A stretch of 64,000 bases of DNA from Streptomyces sp. WAC 01529 (GTDB lineage: Bacteria > Actinomycetota > Actinomycetes > Streptomycetales > Streptomycetaceae), in NCBI RefSeq assembly GCF_003945545.1, contig NZ_CP029617.1:1933001-1997000 (forward strand), written 5' to 3'. Numbering within the stretch: the first letter of the stretch is position 1; each line of letters opens with the position of its first letter. The position numbers were made by a program, and so were the translations under genes. Below, piece after piece: positions 15,381 through 23,278 of the stretch. The notes below the pieces were generated by a model. It was not told the DNA's origin. It ran no database searches and saw nothing but the letters and a program-made list of their open reading frames with translations.

Positions 15381-17363
15381 GTGGACCCATTGATCACCGA
15401 AGATCCGTCTCACATAGGCCCGTACCGTCTGATCGCGCGCCTGGGCGCGGGCGGCATGGGACTGGTCTACCTGGGGCGCTCGGATGTCGGTCGGACCGTC
15501 GCGGTCAAGGTCGTGCAGACCGCGTACGCCAAAGACCCCGAATTCCGGCGGCGGTTCGCGAACGAAGTCGCGGCCGCGCGGCGGGTGGGCGGGGCGTGGA
15601 CGGCGGCGGTACTCGACGCCGACACCGAGGCCCAAGTGCCCTGGGTTGCCACACAGTACGTCGCCGGCCCGTCGCTGCAGGCCGTGGTGGCCGAGGACTT
15701 CGGCCCGCTGCCCGAGGTTTCGGTATGCGCACTCGCGAGCGGACTCGCCCTCGCGCTGACCGAGATCCATACGGCGGGGCTGATTCACCGTGACCTCAAG
15801 CCGGGGAACGTCCTGGTGACGGTGGACGGGCCGCGGGTCATCGACTTCGGCATCGCGCGGGCGCTGGAGACTCTGGCCGAGGGTCCAATGACGCGTACCG
15901 GCGCGGTGATCGGTTCGCCCGGGTTCATGTCGCCGGAGCAGGTGCGGGGGCAACGGCTCACGCCTGCCTCCGACATCTTCTGCCTCGGCTCGGTCCTCGC
16001 CTACGCCGCCACCGGACGCTCACCCTTCGGCACAACGGACAGCGGGCTGCACGCCCTGATGTTCCGGGTCGCGGAGGAGGAACCAGACCTGGCGGGTGTG
16101 CCGGAGTCCCTCCTCGGACTCGTACAGCAGTGCCTGCAGAAGGACCCAGCCCTGCGGCCCACCGCTCAGGATGTGGCCCGCACCGCCACGGACTCCGACG
16201 AGCCCTGGCTACCGGGAAGGGTGCTCAGTCAACTGGGGCGCCACTCCGCACAGTTGCTGGACTTCGCACCGCTCCAGACCCCTGACCCGACGGTCATCTC
16301 CGTCCCGGCTCCCGCCCTGCTTTCGCCCTCAGCGCCGACTGCCGCGCCCACGTACCAGGATCCTCAACCCGCCTGGCAGACACCCGCACAGACACCCCCA
16401 CTGCCGCCCGCACCCTCCCTGCACAACGCACCCACCAGCACGGCTCACGACCCTTCAGCCCCAACTGGCCCGCGTCGGCGCCGCATTGTCGTGGCCGCCG
16501 CGTCCGCCACCGCCCTCGCCGTACTCGTGGGCGGCCTCTTCGTGATCCGCCCCTGGGACGGCGGGGGCGAGAAGAAGTCCAACATCGTGCCGGCCGGATT
16601 CTTCGGTACCTGGACGGGTCCGTTCATTGACGCCGAAGCCACGGCCGGGGACCCCCTCGCTCGCCTCGAAATCACCAAGGGCGGGCGCGGCGACAAGGTC
16701 GTCGAGTACTCCCAGCTGATCGATCGGCACGTGTGCGTCTACAGCGGACGCCTCACCTCCGTGTCCGACACGTCCCCATCGATCGAGATAGCCGCAGGCA
16801 CCCTGGAGCGCGCCGAGCCGAAGGCTGCCGCCGAGGACTGCGATAAGCGGCAGCCCGCGATGTCCCTCGTGAGTCTCGGCGGCAACATCGATCTGACGAC
16901 GGGCGAGGCGGAGACCCTGACCTTCAAGAAGGATCCGCTGTCCGATCCGGAAAGCAGGCTGATAGACCCCTTCGGAGGCCGGCGGAGCCCCCGAGATCCC
17001 GACCAAATCATCCATTACGACGCGTTCGACATGAATCTCACCGGTCCCGGAAAGAACGGCATAGGCATCCGCACCAAGGAGTACGGCAAGACCTGCCGCT
17101 ACGTCACCGAAGCGTTCTCCCTCGTGGAGAAGTGGAATGACTACAAGAGCGAGGAACTCCGGGAGACCACGCTGCACACCGCCCCGTCGACACTACGGGC
17201 GGACGACACCGAGTCCGATCCCGGTTGCCGCAAGGACGGTCCGGTCCTGGAGATCACCCACCTCCCCGGTGTCGATGGCAAGTACGTCAGCGTGGACGTG
17301 TACAACTCGCCGGAAGGAGAGACGCTGGAAACGGACGTCAGGATGGACAGATCCACCGACTGA
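15381..17363 (+). CDS. Membrane Ser/Thr protein kinase (second of tandem pair)
   Basis: A 660-residue paralogue of the gene before it with the same plan: kinase domain (glycine loop, VAVK lysine, HRDLKPGN, DFG all intact), Pro-rich linker, one membrane helix and an extracellular two-unit domain starting FFGTWTGPF. The kinase half is almost identical to the first copy. A short patch in the alpha-D/E region differs (VSVCALASGLALALTEIH), and one codon is missing in the C-lobe tail. The sensor half is strongly diverged, so the two kinases probably share targets but sense different signals. The GTG start lies 32 bases after the first gene. Confidence 0.92.
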   Translation: MDPLITEDPSHIGPYRLIARLGAGGMGLVYLGRSDVGRTVAVKVVQTAYAKDPEFRRRFANEVAAARRVGGAWTAAVLDADTEAQVPWVATQYVAGPSLQAVVAEDFGPLPEVSVCALASGLALALTEIHTAGLIHRDLKPGNVLVTVDGPRVIDFGIARALETLAEGPMTRTGAVIGSPGFMSPEQVRGQRLTPASDIFCLGSVLAYAATGRSPFGTTDSGLHALMFRVAEEEPDLAGVPESLLGLVQQCLQKDPALRPTAQDVARTATDSDEPWLPGRVLSQLGRHSAQLLDFAPLQTPDPTVISVPAPALLSPSAPTAAPTYQDPQPAWQTPAQTPPLPPAPSLHNAPTSTAHDPSAPTGPRRRRIVVAAASATALAVLVGGLFVIRPWDGGGEKKSNIVPAGFFGTWTGPFIDAEATAGDPLARLEITKGGRGDKVVEYSQLIDRHVCVYSGRLTSVSDTSPSIEIAAGTLERAEPKAAAEDCDKRQPAMSLVSLGGNIDLTTGEAETLTFKKDPLSDPESRLIDPFGGRRSPRDPDQIIHYDAFDMNLTGPGKNGIGIRTKEYGKTCRYVTEAFSLVEKWNDYKSEELRETTLHTAPSTLRADDTESDPGCRKDGPVLEITHLPGVDGKYVSVDVYNSPEGETLETDVRMDRSTD

Positions 17364-17449
17364 TCCGTCCCCCGCAGACCGAGCCGTCCTCATACCGGAT
17401 CACCGCCGTGGGAATCCTTCCTGTTCGACCCACGGATCTCTGGAGGGGG

Positions 17450-18631
17450 TCAGGACTTGAGGGTGGTGAGGTCGACGGAGTCGGCGAGGGCCTGGGCGCC
17501 GGCGTCGTTGACGTGGAGGCCGTCGCCGCTGTCGTAGTCGTCGTGGATCCGGTCGGGGTCGGCCGGGTCCGCGACGGCGGCGGCGAAGTCGGCGTAGGCG
17601 TCGAAGGGGCTTTCGGTGCCGCGGATCCAGTCGTTGACCTCGCGGGCGACGGCCAGGCCTTCGGGGGTGGCGTAGCCCTCGAAGACGGTGTCCTTGTAGG
17701 GGCCGACGGTGGTGGCGATGGTGGTGAGGCCGGCGGCGTGGAGGCGGTCGGCGAGGGTGGTGAGGCCGGTGATGAGGTCGGCGGCCGTGGGGATGGGCGC
17801 GGTGGCGGGGTAGGCCTCCTGGCCGGGGATGCCGAGGTCGTTGAGGCCGAAGTGGAGCAGTACGTGGGTGGCGCCGGGGACGTCGAGGACGTCGTGTTCG
17901 AGGCGGGCGAGGGCGTGTTCGCCGATTTCGTCGGTGAGCAGGCGGTTGGCGGAGAGGCCTTGGTTGACGACCCAGCCGGTGCTTCCGGCGGCGCGCAGGC
18001 GCTGGTTGAGCAGGTCGGGGAAGCGGTTGTCGGTGTCGGGGGTGGTGCCGGTGCCTTCGAACCAGGAGTCTCCGAAGGCGACGGTGACGGCGGTGCCTCG
18101 GGGGGCGAGGACGTCGGCGCCGGCGATGAAGTGGCGGGTGGCGAGCTCTTCGAGGCCCTGGGTGCCGTCGAGGGTGGGTGTGGTGAGGGCGTTGCCGGGG
18201 ACGGCGTAGCCGGTGCGCAGGGGGACGGCGGAGTAGGTGGCGGGGCCGGTGTCGTCGGGAAGCCAGAGGGTGAGGGCGAGTTCGTCACCGGCGGTCACGG
18301 GGCGTTCGATGGGGTCGGTGAGGGCTTCGCCGCCGGCGGGGATGGTGAAGTCCGCGGTGCCGTCGACGTGCAGGGGGGTGTCGCTGCCGGGTTCGATGCC
18401 GCTGCCTCGGGTGCGCAGGGCGAGGTGGGCGCCGCCGATGTGCAGGGGTGTTCTGCCGTAGCGGTTGGTGAGGCGGATGCGCAGGGCGGTGCCGCCGCCG
18501 TCGAGACGGATGATCTGGCGGAGGGTCTGGGCGGAGAAGGAGCGGCGTTCGAAGAGGTCGCTCTTCTCGTGGGGGCTGATGACGGCGGAGCGGAAGGCTG
18601 CGGTCCAGGAGGCTGTGGTCTCTGTGATCAT
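17450..18631 (-). CDS. SGNH/GDSL-family esterase
   Basis: A 393-residue serine hydrolase. An N-terminal beta-rich region (~1-175) precedes the SGNH domain: block I FGDSWFEG (nucleophile Ser), block II Gly in the NQGLSANRLL stretch, block III HFGLNDLG, and block V DGLHVNDAG with the Asp-x-x-His pair. The N-terminal module plus SGNH domain is the arrangement of Streptomyces acetylxylan- or lipase-like secreted esterases, but no signal peptide is visible from the ATG at 18631. The frame stays open to a TTG at 18727; I prefer the ATG, since the longer form would nearly touch the divergent gene. Substrate unknown. Confidence 0.85.
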   Translation of the reverse strand: MITETTASWTAAFRSAVISPHEKSDLFERRSFSAQTLRQIIRLDGGGTALRIRLTNRYGRTPLHIGGAHLALRTRGSGIEPGSDTPLHVDGTADFTIPAGGEALTDPIERPVTAGDELALTLWLPDDTGPATYSAVPLRTGYAVPGNALTTPTLDGTQGLEELATRHFIAGADVLAPRGTAVTVAFGDSWFEGTGTTPDTDNRFPDLLNQRLRAAGSTGWVVNQGLSANRLLTDEIGEHALARLEHDVLDVPGATHVLLHFGLNDLGIPGQEAYPATAPIPTAADLITGLTTLADRLHAAGLTTIATTVGPYKDTVFEGYATPEGLAVAREVNDWIRGTESPFDAYADFAAAVADPADPDRIHDDYDSGDGLHVNDAGAQALADSVDLTTLKS

Positions 18632-18735
18632 GGTCGTCTGAACCGGGGCGCGGGGGTGGATATTTCGGCTTACACCCTCTTTCTCGAAGGAATATTCGAG
18701 GGTGTCGGGGCGCTTGGGGGTGGACAATTCCGCCC

Positions 18736-19128
18736 ATGGATCAGGAATTCGCCGCCGCGCTCGACCCCGTGCTCCGCGACTTGAGGGCCACCTGTGCGGT
18801 GCCTCCCCTCGTCCGGGAGGAGCGGGACGACGTGATCGGGGAGCTTGTCGTGCTCTACGAGCCGGACGGTTCGGGTGCCGGGCTCGTCGCGCGCTTCGGT
18901 GGGAGTGCGGCCGAGCGGACGGCGGACTTGGCGGATCAGGCCCAGGACTGGGCGGTCGAGGCGTTGTGCGCGGCGCTGCGGCCCGCCGTGTGGCCGGAGT
19001 GCCCCGAGCACCCCGGCTCGCATCCGCTGGAGGCCGGGGTGGTGGCGGGTGCCGCCGTGTGGTCGTGTCCGAGGACGCGGCGGGTGGCTGCCTCGATCGG
19101 GCAGCTCGGCGGGCCGGTCAGTTCTTGA
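18736..19128 (+). CDS. Conserved-looking small protein of unknown function
   Basis: 130 residues with no family I recognise. The sequence is acidic at the N-terminus (MDQEFAAALDPVLRDL) and contains four cysteines (TCAVPP, ALCAAL, PECPEH, WSCPRT). It has coding-type codon bias and a plausible ATG at 18736. It is divergent from the SGNH hydrolase gene and converges with the N-hydroxylase gene. Its stop codon lies in the first unit of a 19-bp tandem repeat, so its last residues could have been set by repeat expansion. Confidence 0.6.
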   Translation: MDQEFAAALDPVLRDLRATCAVPPLVREERDDVIGELVVLYEPDGSGAGLVARFGGSAAERTADLADQAQDWAVEALCAALRPAVWPECPEHPGSHPLEAGVVAGAAVWSCPRTRRVAASIGQLGGPVSS

Positions 19129-19169
19129 GGCGACGGTCAGTTCTTGAGGCACCGGTCAGTTCTTGAGGC
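19115..19169. repeat. 19-bp tandem repeat spanning two converging stop codons
   Basis: CGGTCAGTTCTTGAGGC occurs at 19115, 19134 and 19153 with two variable spacer bases. The plus-strand gene stops in unit 1 (TGA 19126-19128) and the minus-strand gene stops in unit 3 (19156-19158). Confidence 0.85.
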
Positions 19170-20622
19170 GTACGAGGTTTCCGCGCTGTTCGCCGATGCG
19201 GCCGGTGGCGCTGGTGTGCTGTTCGGGGGTGCTCAGGCCGAAGCTGGTGAAGGCGGTGCGCCGGGGCAGGGGGTAGGGGGTCTTGCCGGTGAGCGTGTTG
19301 AGGATGGTGGCGCTGCGCCAGGCGGCGAGGCCGAGGTCGGGGGCGCCGACGCCGTGGGTGTGGCGTTCGGCGTTCTGGACGTAGATGTTGCTGCCGGTGC
19401 CGGTGATGGAGGGGTCGAGCGCGAGGCGGTACTGCTCGTCGATGCGGGGGCGGGCGGAGGAGTCCTTGCGGATGTAGGGGTCGAGGCCGGCGAGGAGTTG
19501 GTCGAGGGGGCGTTCGCGGTAGCCGGTGGCGAGGATGACGGCGTCGGTGGTGAGGCGGGTGCGGGTGCCTTGCTGGAGGTGTTCGAGGTGGAGTTCGACG
19601 CGGGTGGTGGCGACGCGGCCCGCGGTGCGGACGCGGACGCCGGGGGTGAGGACGGCGTCGGGCCAGCCGCCGTGGAGGGTGCGTCGGTACAGCTCGTCGT
19701 GGATGGCGGCGATGGTGTCGGCGTCGATGCCTTTGTGGAGCTGCCACTGGTGGGGGACGAGACCGTCGCGGACGGCTTCGGGCAGGGCGTGGAAGTAGCG
19801 GGTGTAGTCGGGGGTGAAGTGTTCGAGGCCGAGCTTGCTGTACTCCATGGGGGCGAAGGCCTCGGTGCGGGCCAGCCAGTGGATCTTCTCGTGTCCGGCG
19901 GGGCGGGCGCGCAGCAGGTCGAGGAAGATCTCGGCGCCTGACTGTCCTGAGCCGACGACGGTGATGTGTTCGGCGGCGAGGAGCAGTTCGCGGTGGTGGA
20001 GGTAGTCGGCGGAGTGGATGACGGGGACGGTGGGGGCTTCGGCGAGGGGCTTGAGGGGTTCGGGGATGTGGGGGGTGGTGCCGACGCCGAGGGCGATGTT
20101 CTTGGTGTAGGTGCGGCCGAGGGCTTCGGCTTCGCCGTCGGTGTCGAGTTGGGTGTAGTCGACTTCGAAGAGGTCGCGTTCGGGGTTCCAGCGGACGGCG
20201 TCGACCTGGTGGCCGAAGTGGAGTCCGGGGAGGTTCTCGCTGACCCAGCGGCAGTAGGCGTCGTATTCGGCGCGTTGGATGTGGAAGCGCTCGGCGAAGT
20301 AGAAGGGGTAGAGGCGTTCGCGGGTCTTCAGGTAGTTGAGGAAGGTCCAGGGGCTCGCGGGGTCGGCGAGGGTGACGAGGTCGGCGAGGAAGGGGACTTG
20401 GAGGGTGGCGCCGTCGATGAGGAGGCCGGGGTGCCAGTGGAAGGCGGGGTGCTGGTCGTAGAAGGCGGTGTCGAGTTCGCCGAGGGGCTGGGCGAGTGCG
20501 GCGAGGGAGAGGTTGAAGGGGCCGATGCCGATGCCGACGAGGTCGCGGGGGTCCTCGGGGGTGTTGCGCGGCTGGGCGCCGGGGTGGTCGGGTGTGCCGG
20601 GCGTGCCGGGCGTGCCGGTCAT
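19156..20622 (-). CDS. L-lysine/ornithine N-monooxygenase (siderophore type)
   Basis: A 488-residue FAD- and NADPH-dependent N-hydroxylase that would convert the terminal amine of a diamine, lysine or ornithine to a hydroxylamine for hydroxamate siderophores. The FAD motif is GIGIGPFNLSLAAL (~30), followed by FLADLVTLADP. The NADPH motif is VVGSGQSGAE (~225), and the late ATGYRER and LGLAAWRSATILN match the IucD/DesB family. The first 25 residues (GTPGTPGTPD) are low complexity. The ATG shares one base with the decarboxylase stop, so the two are co-translated. No hydroxylamine acyltransferase or NIS synthetase gene is nearby. Confidence 0.9.
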   Translation of the reverse strand: MTGTPGTPGTPDHPGAQPRNTPEDPRDLVGIGIGPFNLSLAALAQPLGELDTAFYDQHPAFHWHPGLLIDGATLQVPFLADLVTLADPASPWTFLNYLKTRERLYPFYFAERFHIQRAEYDAYCRWVSENLPGLHFGHQVDAVRWNPERDLFEVDYTQLDTDGEAEALGRTYTKNIALGVGTTPHIPEPLKPLAEAPTVPVIHSADYLHHRELLLAAEHITVVGSGQSGAEIFLDLLRARPAGHEKIHWLARTEAFAPMEYSKLGLEHFTPDYTRYFHALPEAVRDGLVPHQWQLHKGIDADTIAAIHDELYRRTLHGGWPDAVLTPGVRVRTAGRVATTRVELHLEHLQQGTRTRLTTDAVILATGYRERPLDQLLAGLDPYIRKDSSARPRIDEQYRLALDPSITGTGSNIYVQNAERHTHGVGAPDLGLAAWRSATILNTLTGKTPYPLPRRTAFTSFGLSTPEQHTSATGRIGEQRGNLVRLKN

Positions 20623-22034
20623 CAGGGGGTGGTTCCTTCCGGACGTTCGGGCTGGGGGGTGGCGAGTGCGAGGAGCGCGGCGAGGTCGTCGGCCCGGGTG
20701 TGCGGGTTGAGGAGGGTCGCCTTGAGCCATCTGCGGCCGCCGAGGTCGGCGCGGCCGAGGACGGCGGTGCCTGCGGTGAGCAGCTTCCTTCGGGTGTGGG
20801 CGAGGTCGGTGTCGTCGGCGTGGACGGGCCGGAACAGGACGGTGCTGATGGCCGGTGTGTCGTACAGCTCGAAGCGTGGGTGGGCTTCGACGAGGGCCGC
20901 GAACCGCTGCGCCTGGTCGCAGACTCGGTCGACGAGGTCGCCGATCCCGCGTCGGCCGAGGGCCTTGAGGGTGACGGCGATCTTGAGGATGTCGGGGCGT
21001 CGGGTGGTGCGCAGGGAGCGGCCGAGGAGGTCGGGCAGGCCGGCGTCGGTGTCGTCGTCGGCGTTGAGGTAGTCGGCGCGGTGGGTGAGGGCGGCGAGGT
21101 CGCGGGGGTCGCGGACGGCGAGGAGGCCGGCCGCGGCGGGCTGCCAGCCGAGTTTGTGCAGGTCGAGGGTGAGGGTGTGGGCGCGGTCGATGCCGCGCAG
21201 GAGTTTCCTGCGTACGTCGCTGAAGAGGAGGCCTCCTCCGTAGGCGGCGTCGATGTGCAGGCGGGCGCCGTGGGCGGCGCACAGGTCGGCGATGTCGTCG
21301 AGGGGGTCGATGAGTCCGGCGTCGGTGGTTCCCGCGGTGGCGGCGACGAGGATCGTGCCTGGTGGGCCGCCCAGGCTGGTGAGGGCCGCGTCGAGGGCGG
21401 CGGGGTCGAGGGTGCCGGTGGGTGCGGGCACGGTGACGGGGTCGGGCAGGCCGAGGAGCCAGGCGGCGCGGGGCAGGGAGTGGTGGGCGTTCGCGCCGAC
21501 GACGAGGCGCAGGGGGTGGCGGTTGCCTTGGGCGGGCGGGGTCTCGCGGGCGAGGAGCACGGCGAGTTGGTTGGATTCGGTGCCGCCGGTGGTGACGAGG
21601 GCGTCCGCGTCGGGGTGGATCTCGGCGGCGATGGCGCGGGTGACGAGGGCTTCGAGCGCGGAGGCGGCGGGGGCCTGGTCCCAGGAGTCCATGGAGGGGT
21701 TGAGCGCGGAGGCGGCCAGGTCGGCGGCGGCGGCGACGGCCAGTGGCGGGCAGTGCAGGTGGGCGGCGCACAGGGGGTCGGCGGGGTCGGCGGCGCCCGC
21801 GGCGAGGGCATGGACGAGGGTGCGCAGGGCTGCTTCGGGGCCGGTGCCCCGCTCGGGCAGGACGGGTTCGGCGGCGGCGCGCAGGCGGTCGGTGACGGCT
21901 TGGGGGCCGTCGGCGGGGAGGGGGCCGCGGCGGGCGGCCGCCCCGTCGCGCAGGGCGTCGAGGGTGACCGCGAGCAACGGCCTGAGGGCGTCGGGGCCTT
22001 GGGCGCCCCCGGCGAGGGGCGGCGGGGTGCGCAT
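20622..22034 (-). CDS. Group II PLP-dependent decarboxylase (diamine-forming)
   Basis: A 470-residue decarboxylase expected to make a diamine such as cadaverine or putrescine for the N-hydroxylase encoded immediately downstream. Motifs of group II enzymes are in order: HLHCPPL, NPSMDSWDQAP, TTGGTESNQLAVLLAR, NAHHSLPRAAWLLGL, IDAAYGGGLLFS and the PLP lysine in LDLHKLGWQP. It ends with KATLLNPHT. The lysine motif differs from what I recall of desferrioxamine DesA, so I do not name it desA. The ATG at 22034 is a simple choice; upstream are short TTCGG-type repeats but no recognisable iron box. Confidence 0.88.
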   Translation of the reverse strand: MRTPPPLAGGAQGPDALRPLLAVTLDALRDGAAARRGPLPADGPQAVTDRLRAAAEPVLPERGTGPEAALRTLVHALAAGAADPADPLCAAHLHCPPLAVAAAADLAASALNPSMDSWDQAPAASALEALVTRAIAAEIHPDADALVTTGGTESNQLAVLLARETPPAQGNRHPLRLVVGANAHHSLPRAAWLLGLPDPVTVPAPTGTLDPAALDAALTSLGGPPGTILVAATAGTTDAGLIDPLDDIADLCAAHGARLHIDAAYGGGLLFSDVRRKLLRGIDRAHTLTLDLHKLGWQPAAAGLLAVRDPRDLAALTHRADYLNADDDTDAGLPDLLGRSLRTTRRPDILKIAVTLKALGRRGIGDLVDRVCDQAQRFAALVEAHPRFELYDTPAISTVLFRPVHADDTDLAHTRRKLLTAGTAVLGRADLGGRRWLKATLLNPHTRADDLAALLALATPQPERPEGTTP

Positions 22035-22105
22035 GGGCGTGTCCTTCGGGTCTGCGCGTACGGGGCCACCAGCCTGTACGCCACTTGGGCGGCGTGCCCG
22101 AATAC

Positions 22106-22119
22106 TTCGGCGAACCGAA
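22106..22119. promoter_or_regulatory. Small palindrome upstream of the decarboxylase operon
   Basis: TTCGG-CGAA-CCGAA lies 72 bases before the decarboxylase ATG. On the minus strand further TTCGGG copies surround it (22095-22129). It is a possible operator but does not resemble the DmdR iron box. Confidence 0.25.
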
Positions 22120-22171
22120 CCCGAAAGTGGTACTGCCGTGCGGAGAAAACGTGTGGGGGTGGGGTGGGGTG

Positions 22172-22765
22172 CTAGGGCCTGTGCGGCGGATCAGGTCGCG
22201 TGTGGGTGGTGGTCACCTTCTGGTGTGGGTGGTGGTCGCCTTCTGGTGTGGGTCGGCGGGCGTCCGGGACCTGGGGCGGCGACGGTTCGCGGGAGCGGAG
22301 GGTGGCGAGGCCGAAGGCCAGGCCTCCGGCGATGAACCAGGGGTTCCACAGGGCCAGCGTCCAGGCCCGCTGCCCGGCGCTCACCGAGGCGTCCAGCTGT
22401 GCGGTGTCGGTCAGCAGCAGCACCTCGACGCCGATGCCCCGGACCAGCAGGAGCGCGCTGATGCCCCACCCCAGCCCTCTCGCCGCCAGGGCGGGACCGC
22501 CCCGCAGCCTGGGTGTGGCGAGCAGCCATGCCAGCGAGGCGCCGAGGAGGCAGAGCGCGCCCACCCCCCACAGACCGGCCAGGACGAACCAGAGCGGCCG
22601 CTCGTCGGCGAGGGGTCCCGCGGAGACGCTGAGCGCCGTGTCGCCGCCGAGGGCCCAGTAGAAGTGGAGCCCGGCGAACGCGGTGGCCCAGAGGCACGCG
22701 ATACGTCCCCACAGTGCGGCGGACTGCTCTGTTCCCGCTCCCGCTTCCTCCGGTCGGCGTCTCAC
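22172..22765 (-). CDS. DUF3995-type membrane protein
   Basis: A 197-residue integral membrane protein with four hydrophobic segments, near residues 20-40 (IACLWATAFAGLHFYWALGG), 58-85, 95-118 and 135-155 (ALWNPWFIAGGLAFGLATL). The H-x-Y-W near the first segment and WNPWF in the last fit the DUF3995 family; the function is unknown. The C-terminal ~30 residues are His/Thr/Pro-rich and come from a 23-bp tandem repeat, so the real family domain ends near residue 160. It overlaps the gene before it (22762-23118) by four bases. Confidence 0.75.
   Translation of the reverse strand: MRRRPEEAGAGTEQSAALWGRIACLWATAFAGLHFYWALGGDTALSVSAGPLADERPLWFVLAGLWGVGALCLLGASLAWLLATPRLRGGPALAARGLGWGISALLLVRGIGVEVLLLTDTAQLDASVSAGQRAWTLALWNPWFIAGGLAFGLATLRSREPSPPQVPDARRPTPEGDHHPHQKVTTTHTRPDPPHRP
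22201..22253. repeat. 23-bp tandem repeat at the 3' end of the DUF3995 gene
   Basis: Units start at 22201 and 22224 (one base different) with a partial third at 22247. The period is not a multiple of three, so each unit is read in another frame, giving the odd His/Thr-rich tail. Confidence 0.75.
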
Positions 22766-23118
22766 CGTCGCGCCTCACGGCCATCGCGCCTGTCGGCGCC
22801 CGAACCGCGGGCTTCCCGCGGCATCACGACGAACGCCACGCCATTGGTCAGGTCGACGCGGGAGCGCGGCGGCGCGCCGTCGCTCTCATCGTCCCGCCGC
22901 AGCAGTTCCACCCGCCGCTGCTCCAGCTCCACCGTCTTGTTGCCGTTCACGACCGCCGTGAATTCGTCGAAGGCGATGTTGGAGAGCGATCGCCCTGTGC
23001 GCCTGCGCAGCCACGGGATCAGGCCAAGACCCGTGAACCATCGCCACACGCTCTCCACCAGGGCGAACAGGGCCAGCAGACAGGTGAACGCCGGGAACGA
23101 CATGAGCCAGATCGTCAC
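22762..23118 (-). CDS. Small membrane-anchored protein (possible DUF6191)
   Basis: 118 residues. The N-terminal helix (~3-25, IWLMSFPAFTCLLALFALVE) is followed by RWFTGLGLIPWLRRR. A polar domain then has the conserved-looking phrase IAFDEFTAVVNGNKTVELEQRR and ends in an Arg/Asp-rich tail. Similar short Streptomyces proteins with a DEF.A...GNK.VELEQR core exist; I recall the name DUF6191 without being able to verify it. It overlaps the DUF3995 gene by four bases and so forms a two-gene unit. Confidence 0.7.
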   Translation of the reverse strand: MTIWLMSFPAFTCLLALFALVESVWRWFTGLGLIPWLRRRTGRSLSNIAFDEFTAVVNGNKTVELEQRRVELLRRDDESDGAPPRSRVDLTNGVAFVVMPREARGSGADRRDGREARR

Positions 23119-23227
23119 GGGTGGACCTTCGTCGGCCGCAGCACGGTTGCCATGGGACCACTGTGGTGGACCCGTGGCGCGCGGGGATCCGCCCGGCGCA
23201 TGATCCGCCTCCCCCGCGCGGCGGAGG

Positions 23228-23278
23228 CCGGGGGCGGAAGCGGAGGCCGGGGCGGAAGCGGAGGGTCAGGGGCGGAAG
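23228..23278. repeat. GGGGCGGAAGCGGAG-type tandem repeat
   Basis: Two and a half copies of a 15-18 base unit (GGGGCGGAAGCGGAGG) lie over the 3' end of the NmrA-like gene and the space behind it. Confidence 0.6.

Larger units (their letters stand above)
13324..16070 (+). repeat. Direct repeat pair covering two kinase domains
   Basis: 13324-14022 and 15372-16070 are nearly identical, beginning nine bases before each GTG start and ending abruptly within the same codon context. The offset is 2048 bases. Differences cluster in one patch (~13670-13735 versus ~15718-15783), and the flanking blocks are almost identical. A second shared block covers the membrane helix. Confidence 0.85.

Noticed and set aside
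18632..18727. Longer N-terminus of the SGNH hydrolase from a TTG at 18727
   Set aside because: It would leave only eight bases to the divergent gene and adds a basic, unconserved-looking stretch. The ATG at 18631 is simpler.
18718..18731. GGTGGACAATTCCG shared with 55081-55094 as a common promoter motif
   Set aside because: A 14-base match is expected by chance in a 64-kb GC-rich window, and the two contexts differ (one lies inside a coding region).
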